Shown here: positions 46,801-54,464 of the stretch, one piece after another
Layout: the number at the start of each line of letters is the position of its first letter
Position numbering within the stretch: position 1 is the stretch's first letter
IMG/VR virus record: IMGVR_UViG_3300020438_000012
Span: 1 to 64,000 of that record
Source: a virus
DNA length: 64,000 nt
Direction: 5' to 3' (one strand)
Made by a program: the position numbers and the translations under genes
The notes under the pieces: model-generated
Told to the model about the DNA's origin: nothing
The model's input: only the letters and a program-made list of their open reading frames with translations
The model's database searches: none

Positions 46801-47025
46801 ACTACGAGGAATCGCTTTGTCTCTCAGACAACGCCGCTTCTTGCGCTTATTCAAGCTCAGCAGGGAATTGAATCTTTTCAAGTTGTCATGGACAATACAA
46901 ATAATACCGAGCTCGACAGAGAGCAAAATAGGCTTAACGGCAGAATTGTTGTGGTCCCAACAAGAGCAATCGAGTTTGTTGCTATTGACTTCATCATAAC
47001 AAATGCCGGAGTATCCTTCGAATGA
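43816..47025 (+). CDS. Tail sheath protein, copy 1 (gp18-like)
   Basis: 1069 residues, far longer than T4 gp18 (659). The start (TFRSPGFFEQEIDLSGRT) and end (SALDRVNVRRMLLEVKRIIS, FVAIDFIITNAG) are the conserved sheath parts forming the inner, contracting core; a long central region (about 100-700) is extra and probably makes outer domains. Sheath subunits surround the tube and contract to drive it into the cell. The next gene encodes a paralog. Codon use is A/T-ending compared with copy 2. Confidence 0.9.
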   Translation: MAEQTFRSPGFFEQEIDLSGRTQAVEGVPAGIIGTSKRGPAFVPVTIGTFADFQQTFGGLDPKRFAPYAVEQWLKNRTAVTFTRVLGAGANRTAEDIARTRQYGVAKAAGFIISGSQNAGASYARSQGSVKFLCAVHDAVAQETQGFPVLTDNASIASADAANLVRGMVLLASGTSMFVTGTELGLSSMTPALIAGDTLADDATADASGDFRIILSSSATNFTNDAGKKGGNTQAKIFAASFVPQSENYIGKVLNTDPLKFQQEQHLLYADFLVEDELATTKSKAVAIVSGSATTAAQSAAGGTTGKFEDFFGRFDARYTTPTTTNVTSQPFGKKVYDLFRFETLDDGEFANNRFKISIANIVASTDPSNKFGKFDVQVRAFSDTDLAPQILEVFPECNLDPTSDRYIAAVVGDKKVVFDHDAQIAEERRLVITGKYANVSRFIRVLPETGVQDGDVPNDALPFGFRGIPVVKTSDTMTDTKAALAFDGRTLGVESAFRLHGVVSETKATAAANGLTGSIVPPLPLRYKVTRGATLGTGYEGNPGADERTDGRFYWGVKFEKMAHTESLGTPVLNPNVSSTPNPLVAAYTKLTGISKLDMSVTGSGADAFNNNAFTLSRVAVGPDTDNGTPATPPTKFAEITGSAKAHMLSSVYVRNGTLKSNVVDSVTQQYVVDTSLNSNRVTLATLLASSSVVFNRFTPFAKFTIPFHGGTDGFNLLDPDAGFGNDRSTSQDAGGLAGSTADIGLRATSYIADAPGESTNAMGIGFNNNSISSFRTAAEINTDPFAVRINLLAIPGIKDAAVSDFASERMRDYSQGLYVMDIPEFGMKDGTTSTRLFDDSTLRADVLETAEQFAGRALDNSFVTSYFPSVIIEDSQNKRRVKVPPSIAALAAFGFNDRVAYPWFAPAGFNRGALEFVKNTSTRLTQADRDTLYENRINPIANFPTGGFVIFGQKTLQQTSSALDRVNVRRMLLEVKRIISQVARNLLFEQNNATTRNRFVSQTTPLLALIQAQQGIESFQVVMDNTNNTELDREQNRLNGRIVVVPTRAIEFVAIDFIITNAGVSFE

Positions 47026-47059
47026 AATATATATTACTAGCAAGATTGGAGCATAACAG

Positions 47060-50000
47060 ATGGCTGAGCTGACTTTTAGAAGCCCCGGCGTTAGCACGAG
47101 GGAGATCGACCTCAGCGGTCCTCAACCGACACAACCTCAGGGAACACCTGCAGCGGTCGTTGGTACCGCAGAGAAAGGTCCGGCATTCGTTCCTGTGACC
47201 TTTGCATCCTATCGGGATTTTGCGTCAAAATTTGGCAACACCGATGGTGAAAAGTTTGGACCAATTGCAATTGCGCAGTGGTTTGCAAACAGGCAAGCCG
47301 GAACTTACTTAAGGGTTCTCGGCGCCGGCGATGGAAAAACAAGAGCCTCAGACGGATCTGTTACGAGAGCAGGCTTTGTCGTTGGCAGCCGGCTTCCTCA
47401 AGCCAGTGGATTGCTGGGAGATAATGTTCATGCAAACACAGGTGGCGTTGGTGAAGGTAGAACATTTTTTCTTGGCTGCTTCATGTCTGAATCAGCCGGA
47501 AGCACGATTTTTTCTGAAGCGGGATTAACTGGTAATAAGGCACACTCTATTCTCCGTGGCGTTATTCTGGCTCCTTCCGGAGTTGTTCCATTCCTTTCTT
47601 CAACACTCGAAACCGATAACGCTCCAAACGCCGCGGCTGGAGCTGCTGGTATTCCAAACTCGGCAGGTGGATCAGATGCCGGAGCATTGATTGGAACTGT
47701 TAATAAAGTTTCTCAAGAGTTTGTTCTTCTCCTTAATGGTCTTAAGCAAACCGAAAGCGAAGGAAAGAATATTATTACAGCTTCTTTCGATCCGCAAGCT
47801 TCCAATTATTTCCCTAATGTCCTTAACACTGATCCGCTTCTTATCGAGTCTCAAGGTCATTTACTTTACCGTCATTATGACGTCTACAGTTCATATGCTC
47901 AAATTACAGGAAGCGGATATGCCGGAAGCCTAGGCGCTCCCGTTCTCGGTGGAAATTTAGAGCAGGCAGCCTTTATTACAACAGGGTCACTTGCTAAGAA
48001 TACCCAGTCTGCAGAAGTTCCAAACTTCGAAGCATTCAAAGATCGCTTCCAACATGCATTCTCTCCGTTCGTTGTTTCACAGAAATTTGGTGGTTCACCT
48101 ACAAACCTCTTTAAGGTCCACTGCTTAGATGCTGGCTTGTATCCAAATAAGCGGTTTAAGGTAAGTGTTGAAAACATTCAGAAGTCCAACAATCCAGACG
48201 TTAAGTTTGGAAAGTTTGACGTTGTTGTGCGAGAATTTGGCGATGATGACAGAAACCTAAGAGTTCTCGAAGCTTTCCGTGGCCTCTCTATTGATCCAAA
48301 TTCAGAGAGATATGTCGCACGCGTCATTGGCGATCTAAACACTTTCTACGACTTTGATCAGAGACCCGGTAGCCAGAAGGTTGTTGTTGAGGGTAAGTTC
48401 CCTAATTCGTCAAACCTTATTCGAGTTCAGATGAACTCTGTGGTTGATGACGGAGAAATTGACCAAGAAGCTCTCCCGGTTGGCTTCAGAGGATTAAACC
48501 ACCTCGTCACATCAGGAACTACCGCTGCTGGAAACGTTATGTTAGCGTCAACCGGTTCAACGGTTGGAGCTGTCGTTCATGTTTCGGCTTCATTGTTTAA
48601 GGGAACACCTGTTGAGCCACCTGTTCCATTCCGCAGAAACGTTGCAGTTGGAACCGGTACTGCTAAGAGATCAGATGCTCAGCTTTACTGGGGCGCTCAA
48701 TTTGAGCCTCTGGACAGCTTGACACTGCCCAACAAGAATAACGCACCTCAAATCCAGCGTTCTCCGATGGATGCATACACAAATTACTTTGCAAACTACC
48801 ATGTTGGTTCAAGAAATCCATCTGTCGGTGGTAACGAAGGAACGGCAAACGACGGCGGTGTTGTTCTAGACGCAGATGCGTTTAACAACAACATCTTCTC
48901 CCTAGAGAGGGTTCAGGTCGTAACAAGTTCAACCGACGTTGTTGATTCCAAGGAATGGCAGGCAGCCGTTTACAGAAGAGACGAAGCACTGGCTTCGAGC
49001 CTTACTAAGAATGATGGAGTCACTCAACCTGGAAGATTCTTGAACATTGATAAAGACTTTGGTGATATTGCATCTAAGCAATTCTTTAAGTTCTCATTCC
49101 CGGTTCAAGGTGGGTTTGACGGAGTAAACATCTTCGACGATGACAAGTCAAACCTTCTTGATGTTGCTATCAAGCGAGAGGTTGCCGACTCTAATCAGGG
49201 CGGCATCAACGGACCAACCGTACAGTCTTACAGAAAGGCTATAGACATTCTAGAAGAAAAGTCAGATGTCGACATTCAGTTGCTTGCAATTCCAGGTATC
49301 CGTCAGTCGCAGGTCACAGACTATGCCATTGACGCCGTTGAGAACAGGTTCGATGCTCTCTACATTATGGACATCCCTGTTAGCGATGCCGAAAACAATG
49401 AAATTACCGGGTCGGCCGGCCTGCCAAATGTAACAAACACTGTTACGACATTCAAGGGTCGCCCACTCGATAGCAGCTTTGCCGCAGCGTACTTCCCCGA
49501 CGTCGTCGTCACTGATCCAACTACCAACACTAACGTGCAAGTGCCGCCAAGTGTTGCTGTTCTCGGTGCCTTCGGTCTCAACGATGCCGTGGCTTTCCCT
49601 TGGTTCGCGCCTGCCGGGTTTGCCCGCGGTGCTCTTGCAGCCTCTGAGGTCGCAGTTAAGACGAACAGATCAAACCTCGATGCTCTATACGACGCTAGGA
49701 TTAATCCGATTACGGTATTCCCAGGTCAGGGTGGCCCAACGATCTTTGGACAGAAAACGTTGCAGGCCGCAGAGTCTGCGCTTGATCGTGTTAATGTTCG
49801 TCGCCTCCTTATCGAGATCAGACGCCAGGTCCGGCAGGTCGCGAACACCTTTATCTTCGAGCCGAACAGGGAGACGACGCTTGCTCGATTCTCTGGCGCG
49901 GTAACTCCGATCCTTAATAGAATTCAGCAGCAGCAAGGTGTTGATAGGTTCAGAGTGCAGATTGATACGACAACAACGACCCAGGCGGACGTTGAGAACA

Positions 50001-50095
50001 ACACGGTGAGAGGAAAGATTTTCCTCCAGCCTACTCGCTCCGTCGAGTTCATCTCTCTTGACTTCGTCGTTTCGAACGCCGGTGCAGAGATCTAA
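47060..50095 (+). CDS. Tail sheath protein, copy 2 (gp18-like)
   Basis: 1011 residues, a paralog of the gene upstream: TFRSPGVSTREIDLSGPQ at the start, RGPAFVPVT-like EKGPAFVPVT near 40, and SALDRVNVRRLLIEIRRQVR plus FISLDFVVSNAG at the end. The central parts diverge. The last third (about 49400-50095) switches to C-ending codons, like the tube and major capsid genes, which suggests high expression. Both copies keep the polymerising core, so both could enter the sheath; a mixed or layered sheath is inferred. A GGAG site precedes ATG 47060. Confidence 0.9.
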   Translation: MAELTFRSPGVSTREIDLSGPQPTQPQGTPAAVVGTAEKGPAFVPVTFASYRDFASKFGNTDGEKFGPIAIAQWFANRQAGTYLRVLGAGDGKTRASDGSVTRAGFVVGSRLPQASGLLGDNVHANTGGVGEGRTFFLGCFMSESAGSTIFSEAGLTGNKAHSILRGVILAPSGVVPFLSSTLETDNAPNAAAGAAGIPNSAGGSDAGALIGTVNKVSQEFVLLLNGLKQTESEGKNIITASFDPQASNYFPNVLNTDPLLIESQGHLLYRHYDVYSSYAQITGSGYAGSLGAPVLGGNLEQAAFITTGSLAKNTQSAEVPNFEAFKDRFQHAFSPFVVSQKFGGSPTNLFKVHCLDAGLYPNKRFKVSVENIQKSNNPDVKFGKFDVVVREFGDDDRNLRVLEAFRGLSIDPNSERYVARVIGDLNTFYDFDQRPGSQKVVVEGKFPNSSNLIRVQMNSVVDDGEIDQEALPVGFRGLNHLVTSGTTAAGNVMLASTGSTVGAVVHVSASLFKGTPVEPPVPFRRNVAVGTGTAKRSDAQLYWGAQFEPLDSLTLPNKNNAPQIQRSPMDAYTNYFANYHVGSRNPSVGGNEGTANDGGVVLDADAFNNNIFSLERVQVVTSSTDVVDSKEWQAAVYRRDEALASSLTKNDGVTQPGRFLNIDKDFGDIASKQFFKFSFPVQGGFDGVNIFDDDKSNLLDVAIKREVADSNQGGINGPTVQSYRKAIDILEEKSDVDIQLLAIPGIRQSQVTDYAIDAVENRFDALYIMDIPVSDAENNEITGSAGLPNVTNTVTTFKGRPLDSSFAAAYFPDVVVTDPTTNTNVQVPPSVAVLGAFGLNDAVAFPWFAPAGFARGALAASEVAVKTNRSNLDALYDARINPITVFPGQGGPTIFGQKTLQAAESALDRVNVRRLLIEIRRQVRQVANTFIFEPNRETTLARFSGAVTPILNRIQQQQGVDRFRVQIDTTTTTQADVENNTVRGKIFLQPTRSVEFISLDFVVSNAGAEI

Positions 50096-50108
50096 GCAAG
50101 CAAACCTG

Positions 50109-50116
50109 ATACTTAT
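50109..50116 (+). promoter_or_regulatory. Late-promoter motif ATACTTAT
   Basis: A perfect ATACTTAT in the 39-base gap between sheath copy 2 and the tube gene, followed by CGCTAGGAG as ribosome-binding site and the ATG at 50135. It probably drives the tube and the downstream tagged array. Confidence 0.6.
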
Positions 50117-50134
50117 CGCTAGGAGAACAAAAAA

Positions 50135-50623
50135 ATGGCAGAGACACTTTCAGTCACCGATATGTTGCCGAACAAGTTTGAGCCGAAGCGACAGTTTCGG
50201 TGGGTGTTCGCGATCGAGGGTATCGACGCGTTCCTCATGAAGACTGCTGCTCGTCCAACAATTAACACCGAGGAAGTGACGATTCCTTTTATCAACTCAA
50301 CTCGCTACATCGCCGGCAAAACAACGTTTGATACGCTCAGCGTTACGCTCCACGATCCGATTGCACCTTCCGGTGCACAGCAGGTTATGGAATGGATCCG
50401 CACCCACTTTGAGTCTGTTTCAGGCCGCGCTGGTTATGCCGACTTTTACAAGCGAGATTGCCAGATCAAGATGCTTGACCCGGTCGGCACCGTCGTAGAG
50501 CTTTGGGACATCAAAGGATCGTTTATTACTTCTGCCGGGTTTGGAGACTTGAGCTACGATTCCTCAGATCCTTCTGAGATTTCGCTAACACTTAGGTTTG
50601 ATAATTGCGTCCTGCAGTTCTGA
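50135..50623 (+). CDS. Tail tube protein (gp19-like)
   Basis: 162 residues, the same size as T4 gp19 (163). FRWVFAIEGIDAFLMKTAARP and TFDTLSVTLHDPIAPSGAQQ (positions 25-45 and 69-88) are the two beta-sheet halves of the tube fold, and the C-terminus LRFDNCVLQF is typical. Hexameric rings of this protein form the inner tube that passes DNA. It follows the sheath genes as in T4. Codons are strongly C-ending. Confidence 0.9.
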   Translation: MAETLSVTDMLPNKFEPKRQFRWVFAIEGIDAFLMKTAARPTINTEEVTIPFINSTRYIAGKTTFDTLSVTLHDPIAPSGAQQVMEWIRTHFESVSGRAGYADFYKRDCQIKMLDPVGTVVELWDIKGSFITSAGFGDLSYDSSDPSEISLTLRFDNCVLQF

Positions 50624-50639
50624 TGTAGGGAAAACACTG

Positions 50640-50930
50640 ATGAAAATCACAAAACGACAACTTAGAAGAATCATCAAGGAGGCAATGCACTCCGAGTATG
50701 AGGATCTCTTCGACAACTCCCCGCCTCGACGCAAGGAGTCAATGCACTCCGACCCTCGCGAAGAAGCGCGAGATATTCTGCGACACTACGATATGATAGC
50801 GTCAGATGTTGGCGAGATCTATGTTGATGATTTAATCGATCACTGGGTTGGTCAAGGAAACCCTTCGCCAGGCCCTGGTGTTCGGGCGGAATTGATCAAG
50901 CTAAATTACGGAAACGAATATTTTAGGTGA
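50640..50930 (+). CDS. Tagged array protein 1, candidate internal head protein
   Basis: 96 residues from ATG 50640; the in-frame start at 50598 lies in the tube gene and would precede the tag. Tag MKITKRQLRRIIKEA with an I-K-E site at 12-14. The body is acidic and His/Asp-rich with a HSD/HSE repeat (MHSEY, MHSDP) and a helix EEARDILRHYDMIASDV. It lies 17 bases after the tube gene. No known domain. Packaging into the head through the tag is inferred. Confidence 0.7.
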   Translation: MKITKRQLRRIIKEAMHSEYEDLFDNSPPRRKESMHSDPREEARDILRHYDMIASDVGEIYVDDLIDHWVGQGNPSPGPGVRAELIKLNYGNEYFR

Positions 50931-50939
50931 TGGTTTAAA

Positions 50940-51206
50940 ATGCGAATTACAAAGCGACAGCTTAAAACAATCATTAAGGAAGAGAGGTTCCGTCTTTTGA
51001 ACGAGGCCTCGCTTCAGCGTTCCAAGGCCCAGGTAGAAAATGCTTTGGGCAGCTTGCTCGTTGATTACATGGAAGAGCACTTGGACATGAGCGGCTCAAA
51101 TAGAGAAGACGCTTTGCGTCGTGCAAAGGAAGACCTCAAAAGCTTCGTTCGTGGCGCAATTGCAAACGCAGTAGACTTTGAACGAGATCCGCAGTCATAC
51201 ACTTGA
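50940..51206 (+). CDS. Tagged array protein 2, candidate internal head protein
   Basis: 88 residues. Tag MRITKRQLKTIIKEERFRLLNE, with possible protease sites I-K-E (12-14) and L-N-E (20-22). The body is a helical, charged polypeptide (KAQVENALGSLLVDYMEEHL, then DALRRAKEDLKSFVRGAI) of about 65 residues, enough for a small helical bundle. Nine bases separate it from the preceding gene. No homolog recognised. Confidence 0.7.
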   Translation: MRITKRQLKTIIKEERFRLLNEASLQRSKAQVENALGSLLVDYMEEHLDMSGSNREDALRRAKEDLKSFVRGAIANAVDFERDPQSYT

Positions 51207-51224
51207 TACACTTAGGGAAATACA

Positions 51225-51488
51225 ATGAAAATTACAAAGAGACAACTTAGAAGAATCATCAAGGAAGAGAGAACGCGCATTCTCAGTGAGAACATGCATG
51301 ACGCTCAGGGTTTCTACGAGAAGAAGCTCACAATTCTCAACACAGCACTTTCGGCCCTAGAGGCAGCCAAGGATCACGAGAGAACAAGTGCAATGGGCGA
51401 AGATCCTGATCTAAACCAGCTTGTTAACATGGTCATTGGTTACATCGATGCCGTTGGTTCCATGGTTCAAATGGGAAGGCGCAGATAA
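51225..51488 (+). CDS. Tagged array protein 3, candidate internal head protein
   Basis: 87 residues. Tag MKITKRQLRRIIKEERTRILSE, with I-K-E and L-S-E sites. The body is helical (GFYEKKLTILNTALSALEAA, then LVNMVIGYIDAVGSMVQM), with hydrophobic faces that could pack as a two-helix hairpin or associate with membrane. The leader contains ATACACTTGATACACTTAG (51198-51214), a doubled ATACACTT that only loosely resembles the late motif. Confidence 0.7.
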   Translation: MKITKRQLRRIIKEERTRILSENMHDAQGFYEKKLTILNTALSALEAAKDHERTSAMGEDPDLNQLVNMVIGYIDAVGSMVQMGRRR

Positions 51489-51489
51489 A

Positions 51490-51828
51490 ATGAAAATCAC
51501 TAAAAGACAACTAAGAAGAATCATCAAGGAAGCCGCTATGCCGGGAGAAATGGTCAAAGTCACCGTTTCAATGGACGTTCCGTTCGGCTTGTTCCTTGAT
51601 GTCGACGACCGCCGGCCGAACCCAGAAATGGAAAGTTTGGAAGATATTGAGATGAATATCGAGGACGCATTGCGCGACTGGTTACAGCAATCTCTCAGAG
51701 AATTTCAGGGAGGCAACAGTGCTGCGTTTAAGGGCAAGCAGGGTGTTGAGCAACTTAGTCATGTCGAAATAATTGAAACCGCAACCTATTCAGCAATGGA
51801 TGACATCAAAGTATCAGTGAAGAGGTAA
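51490..51828 (+). CDS. Tagged array protein 4, candidate internal head protein
   Basis: 112 residues from ATG 51490, two bases after the previous stop; the in-frame start at 51421 is internal to that gene. Tag MKITKRQLRRIIKEA. The body differs from the others: beta-rich (MVKVTVSMDVPFGLFLDVDD) followed by an acidic helix and a final beta pair (HVEIIETATYSAMDDIKVSV), suggesting a small alpha/beta domain with the central helix carrying DIEMNIEDALRDWLQQSL. No known family recognised. Confidence 0.7.
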   Translation: MKITKRQLRRIIKEAAMPGEMVKVTVSMDVPFGLFLDVDDRRPNPEMESLEDIEMNIEDALRDWLQQSLREFQGGNSAAFKGKQGVEQLSHVEIIETATYSAMDDIKVSVKR

Positions 51829-51830
51829 CC

Positions 51831-52091
51831 ATGAAAATCACAAAGTCACAACTGAAGAGAATCATCAAGGAAGAAAGAGCTAAACTCGTGAACGAGGCTC
51901 CTTCGGAAGACCTTATTACACTAGCCGCCATAGAAAACCATATTGGCATGCTAAAGCGTATGCTTGATGTGGCGGTAGACGGGGGCATGATGTCCTACAA
52001 TGAACATGACGACCTGGTCGACGCGCTCTACGATGTGGAAGGCGCGCTTCAAAAAGTAGCAGAAGGCGGCTCCGGCGCTCCGAGTTTCTAA
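51831..52091 (+). CDS. Tagged array protein 5, candidate internal head protein
   Basis: 86 residues. Tag MKITKSQLKRIIKEERAKLVNE followed by Ala, with I-K-E and V-N-E sites. The body is helical and acidic (LITLAAIENHIGMLKRMLDV, then HDDLVDALYDVEGALQKVAE) and ends in a Gly/Ser tail. The start lies two bases after the preceding stop. Similar helical pairs of this kind occur in proteins 3 and 8, but I see no convincing sequence match between the bodies. Confidence 0.7.
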   Translation: MKITKSQLKRIIKEERAKLVNEAPSEDLITLAAIENHIGMLKRMLDVAVDGGMMSYNEHDDLVDALYDVEGALQKVAEGGSGAPSF

Positions 52092-52107
52092 AAGGATTAC
52101 CAAGCAT

Positions 52108-52524
52108 ATGAAAATCACGAAGCGCCAGCTTAGAAGAATCATCAAGGAAGAGTTGACTCGCGGTAGATACGATGAGTTAACCGACGAGTTGTCAGACTTG
52201 TACTCCAAGATCGAAGACGCAAAAAGTTTACCTGAACCAAATCGCACTGCCTCTTTTCAGTTTTACCAGAATGCCATCAATCAGCTTCAAGCTTATCTTG
52301 CAAAAGCTCGTGCGGAAGGCCTTTCAGAAATAAGCGAAGACTCGAATCCCGGTGATTACTACGCCAGAAAGGATCGAGAAGCTCGCGCACTTTCCGGCCA
52401 AGTTAATGCAATGCGTAAAAAGTTAAGCGGTTTACGTCAAGGTTCTCCCGAGCATCGCAAAGCCACTAAAGAACTCCGGGGACTAGAACAACGCCTTGAG
52501 TTAGCAAAGTATGTAGGAGATTAA
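52108..52524 (+). CDS. Tagged array protein 6, candidate internal head protein
   Basis: 138 residues. Tag MKITKRQLRRIIKEELTRGR, with the I-K-E site but no second L-x-E. The body is a charged coiled-coil-like set of helices: RYDELTDELSDLYSKIEDAK, INQLQAYLAKARAEGL, then ARALSGQVNAMRKKLSGLRQ and ATKELRGLEQRLELAKYVGD. Heptad spacing of Leu suggests an antiparallel coiled coil. No catalytic motif is seen. Confidence 0.7.
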   Translation: MKITKRQLRRIIKEELTRGRYDELTDELSDLYSKIEDAKSLPEPNRTASFQFYQNAINQLQAYLAKARAEGLSEISEDSNPGDYYARKDREARALSGQVNAMRKKLSGLRQGSPEHRKATKELRGLEQRLELAKYVGD

Positions 52525-52525
52525 C

Positions 52526-52795
52526 ATGAAAATTGCAAAACGACAGCTTAGAAGAATTATCAGGGAAGAGAAGCAGAGAGTCATCAATGAAAAACTTGCC
52601 GGACACCAGCATCAAAGACTGCTTGAAGACATTAGCATCATGTTTGAGAAAGAAATAAACACAAGGCTCAGCCAGGTCGACGGCGACTGGTATAGAGACC
52701 CTGAAACAGTGCAGGCTGTATCCGATATGCTTGACATGCTAAAGCGGCAAATGAAGTCATATGGGAAAGAGCGCTCTTGGTGGAGGGAGCGGTGA
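52526..52795 (+). CDS. Tagged array protein 7, candidate internal head protein
   Basis: 89 residues. Tag MKIAKRQLRRIIREEKQRVINE, with I-R-E and I-N-E sites. The body is helical and amphipathic (LLEDISIMFEKEINTRLSQV, then VQAVSDMLDMLKRQMKSYGK) with a Trp-rich end (SWWRER). It begins right after the previous stop and overlaps the next gene by GTGA (52792-52795), so proteins 7 and 8 are translationally coupled. Confidence 0.7.
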   Translation: MKIAKRQLRRIIREEKQRVINEKLAGHQHQRLLEDISIMFEKEINTRLSQVDGDWYRDPETVQAVSDMLDMLKRQMKSYGKERSWWRER

Positions 52796-53058
52796 AAATC
52801 ACAAGGCACCAACTCAGAAGAATCATTAAGGAAGAGAAGGCCCGGCTAGCCGAGGCAAACCCTGACGGAACTGTGTCCGACAACGAGGATGCAGAGATTT
52901 TTGTCTTTCTTGCCGACGTTGAGGAACGCATCGAAGAGCTCGCGCAATTCATTGTAATGGAGTCTGAGAGAATCGGTGGTCGCTTCAGAGCACCCGGGCT
53001 TAGAAAGAGAGCGTTTCAGTCGATCCTCGAAATCATTCGTGAAGACTATAGGTTTTAG
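52792..53058 (+). CDS. Tagged array protein 8 (GTG start), candidate internal head protein
   Basis: 88 residues from GTG 52792, chosen because it places the tag at the N-terminus and lies behind GGAGGGAG; an in-frame TTG at 52777 would add five residues before the tag. Tag (V/M)KITRHQLRRIIKEEKARLAE. The body is acidic and helical (AEIFVFLADVEERIEELAQF) with a basic C-terminal helix (RKRAFQSILEIIRED). It is coupled to protein 7. The 72-base gap after it holds no gene or clear signal. Confidence 0.7.
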   Translation: MKITRHQLRRIIKEEKARLAEANPDGTVSDNEDAEIFVFLADVEERIEELAQFIVMESERIGGRFRAPGLRKRAFQSILEIIREDYRF

Positions 53059-53130
53059 AGTTTCGCGACGAAGCTCGTCAGCGTATCATGAACAATTTAG
53101 AGCACGCTTCAAACCAAAAAGGAAAGTAAA

Positions 53131-53556
53131 ATGAGAATCACAAAGAGGCAGCTTAGAAGAATTATTAAGGAAGAGAGATCACGTCTGCTTGCGGAGACCC
53201 GCGTTCGCCGTTTTGTAAGACGAAAGCTTATGGAACAGCGCGGAACTGCGGTCATTGATGAACTTGCCGTGGACTTGCTGAGGGATCTCACCATGTATCA
53301 CCAGCGAGGCGTCGACTCTCTGGCTAATGAGTACAGATCTAGAGTTGCTGCACTTGGGCTTAGCAGAGAAGATTTCGAGGAGCAACTCGGCGATGCCTTC
53401 ACTGACGGTGATCCAGAGGCTGCATCTCGTTTTGAAGAGTATCGTGATGAGGAAGACGCAATGCGCGACGGAATGCCTCACAACGAAGAGATGGCTGCAG
53501 CATGGGACGACTTTGGTTTGATCCGGCGTGATTTGGCAGCAGCACTGTACCGATAG
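53131..53556 (+). CDS. Tagged array protein 9, shares C-terminal module with protein 10
   Basis: 141 residues. Tag MRITKRQLRRIIKEERSRLLAE with I-K-E and L-A-E sites, then an Arg-rich segment (TRVRRFVRRKLMEQR). From about residue 38 the sequence (AVIDELAVDLLRDL, then LGLSREDFEEQLGDAFTDGD) matches the C-terminal 90 residues of protein 10. An AAAGGAAAG site precedes the ATG. The shared module is the only clear body homology in the array and is helical and acidic. Function unknown. Confidence 0.7.
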   Translation: MRITKRQLRRIIKEERSRLLAETRVRRFVRRKLMEQRGTAVIDELAVDLLRDLTMYHQRGVDSLANEYRSRVAALGLSREDFEEQLGDAFTDGDPEAASRFEEYRDEEDAMRDGMPHNEEMAAAWDDFGLIRRDLAAALYR

Positions 53557-53564
53557 GAAGTTCT

Positions 53565-54455
53565 GTGCGAATTAGAATTACGAGAACTCAGCTGCGTAGA
53601 GTCATTAGGGAATCCTGCCGCAGGATGGGTTCTCGTAATTCCTCTATTCGCTTGCTAGAAGATAATCACACCTATTGGGACCGATACCACGCGAAATGGC
53701 TCGAAACCGCACAGATGAGTGAGGAAGATTTTCAAGCGCTCGCGGACGAGTACAGGGCCATGGCCGCCGCCGGTGAAAAGGCGGCGAAGGGATACAAGGA
53801 GCGCGACCCAGACAACGTCCCTCAGGGTCCATGGACCGGTAATCGCGAGTATTGGAAAAACCCTGACATGAAAGGTTACAAGTTTACAGCGCGTCATCGG
53901 AATGTCGTCCCGCCCATGAATCTTGACATTCGACCCGAATACCCTATATTGTTTGGTATGTCTCTCGAAGATGCTTACAATATCCACGCGGCCTCGCCCG
54001 CCGGGTTATATCCCTATGGTTCTGGCAAGCCGGCGGGGACGGGGTACGCGGACTACGTGGAATACTACACGCGGAAAGACGTGAAGGCTCGCATTGCTCA
54101 AGCGAAAAAAAAATTCGCAAGTACACCGAAAGCCAAGCGTGATTTTGAAGACGAGCGCTACAGATGGGCGATCTGGCAGGTCGGCGACGAAGGACCTCCA
54201 GAAGCAGTCATAGATGATCTTGCTTTGGACTTGTTGAGAAACGTTCGCAAGTACGCCAAGAGCGGCGTCGGGCGCCTGGCCGGCAGATACAGGAAAAAAA
54301 TCCTTAAGCTTGGAATGAGTAAGGAAGATTTTGACACTGCGTTTGGCGATGCCATGACGGACGGTGATCCAGAAGTCTCTGACCGATTTTACAGGTACAA
54401 GGGTGATGATCTCCCGCAACTCATAAATGACTTAGTGTCAAAAATATATCGATAA
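53565..54455 (+). CDS. Tagged array protein 10, longest, multi-segment
   Basis: 296 residues from GTG 53565. Divergent tag MRIRITRTQLRRVIRESCRR with an I-R-E site. The middle (about 35-190) has a helical SEEDFQALADEYRAMAAAGE segment, a Trp/Tyr-rich stretch (GPWTGNREYWKNPDMKGYKF) and a Gly/Tyr-rich part with YADYVEYYTRKDVKARI. The C-terminal 90 residues (AVIDDLALDLLRNVRKYAKS, then KLGMSKEDFDTAFGDAMTDG) match protein 9. It looks like an extra domain added between tag and shared module. I see no catalytic motif I can name. Confidence 0.7.
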   Translation: MRIRITRTQLRRVIRESCRRMGSRNSSIRLLEDNHTYWDRYHAKWLETAQMSEEDFQALADEYRAMAAAGEKAAKGYKERDPDNVPQGPWTGNREYWKNPDMKGYKFTARHRNVVPPMNLDIRPEYPILFGMSLEDAYNIHAASPAGLYPYGSGKPAGTGYADYVEYYTRKDVKARIAQAKKKFASTPKAKRDFEDERYRWAIWQVGDEGPPEAVIDDLALDLLRNVRKYAKSGVGRLAGRYRKKILKLGMSKEDFDTAFGDAMTDGDPEVSDRFYRYKGDDLPQLINDLVSKIYR

Positions 54456-54464
54456 GGAATTTCA

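Noticed and set aside
47026-47059. AATATATATTAC between the two sheath genes as a late promoter
   Set aside because: It is AT-rich but does not align with the motif; co-transcription from the 43781 motif is simpler.
46414-47097. 227-residue open frame on the - strand
   Set aside because: It lies opposite the conserved C-terminal part of the first sheath gene and into the second, with Cys-rich, low-quality composition; it is a shadow of the sheath frames.
51198-51214. Doubled ATACACTT before array gene 3
   Set aside because: It shares only part of the octamer, and half of it lies in the preceding gene; not listed as a promoter.
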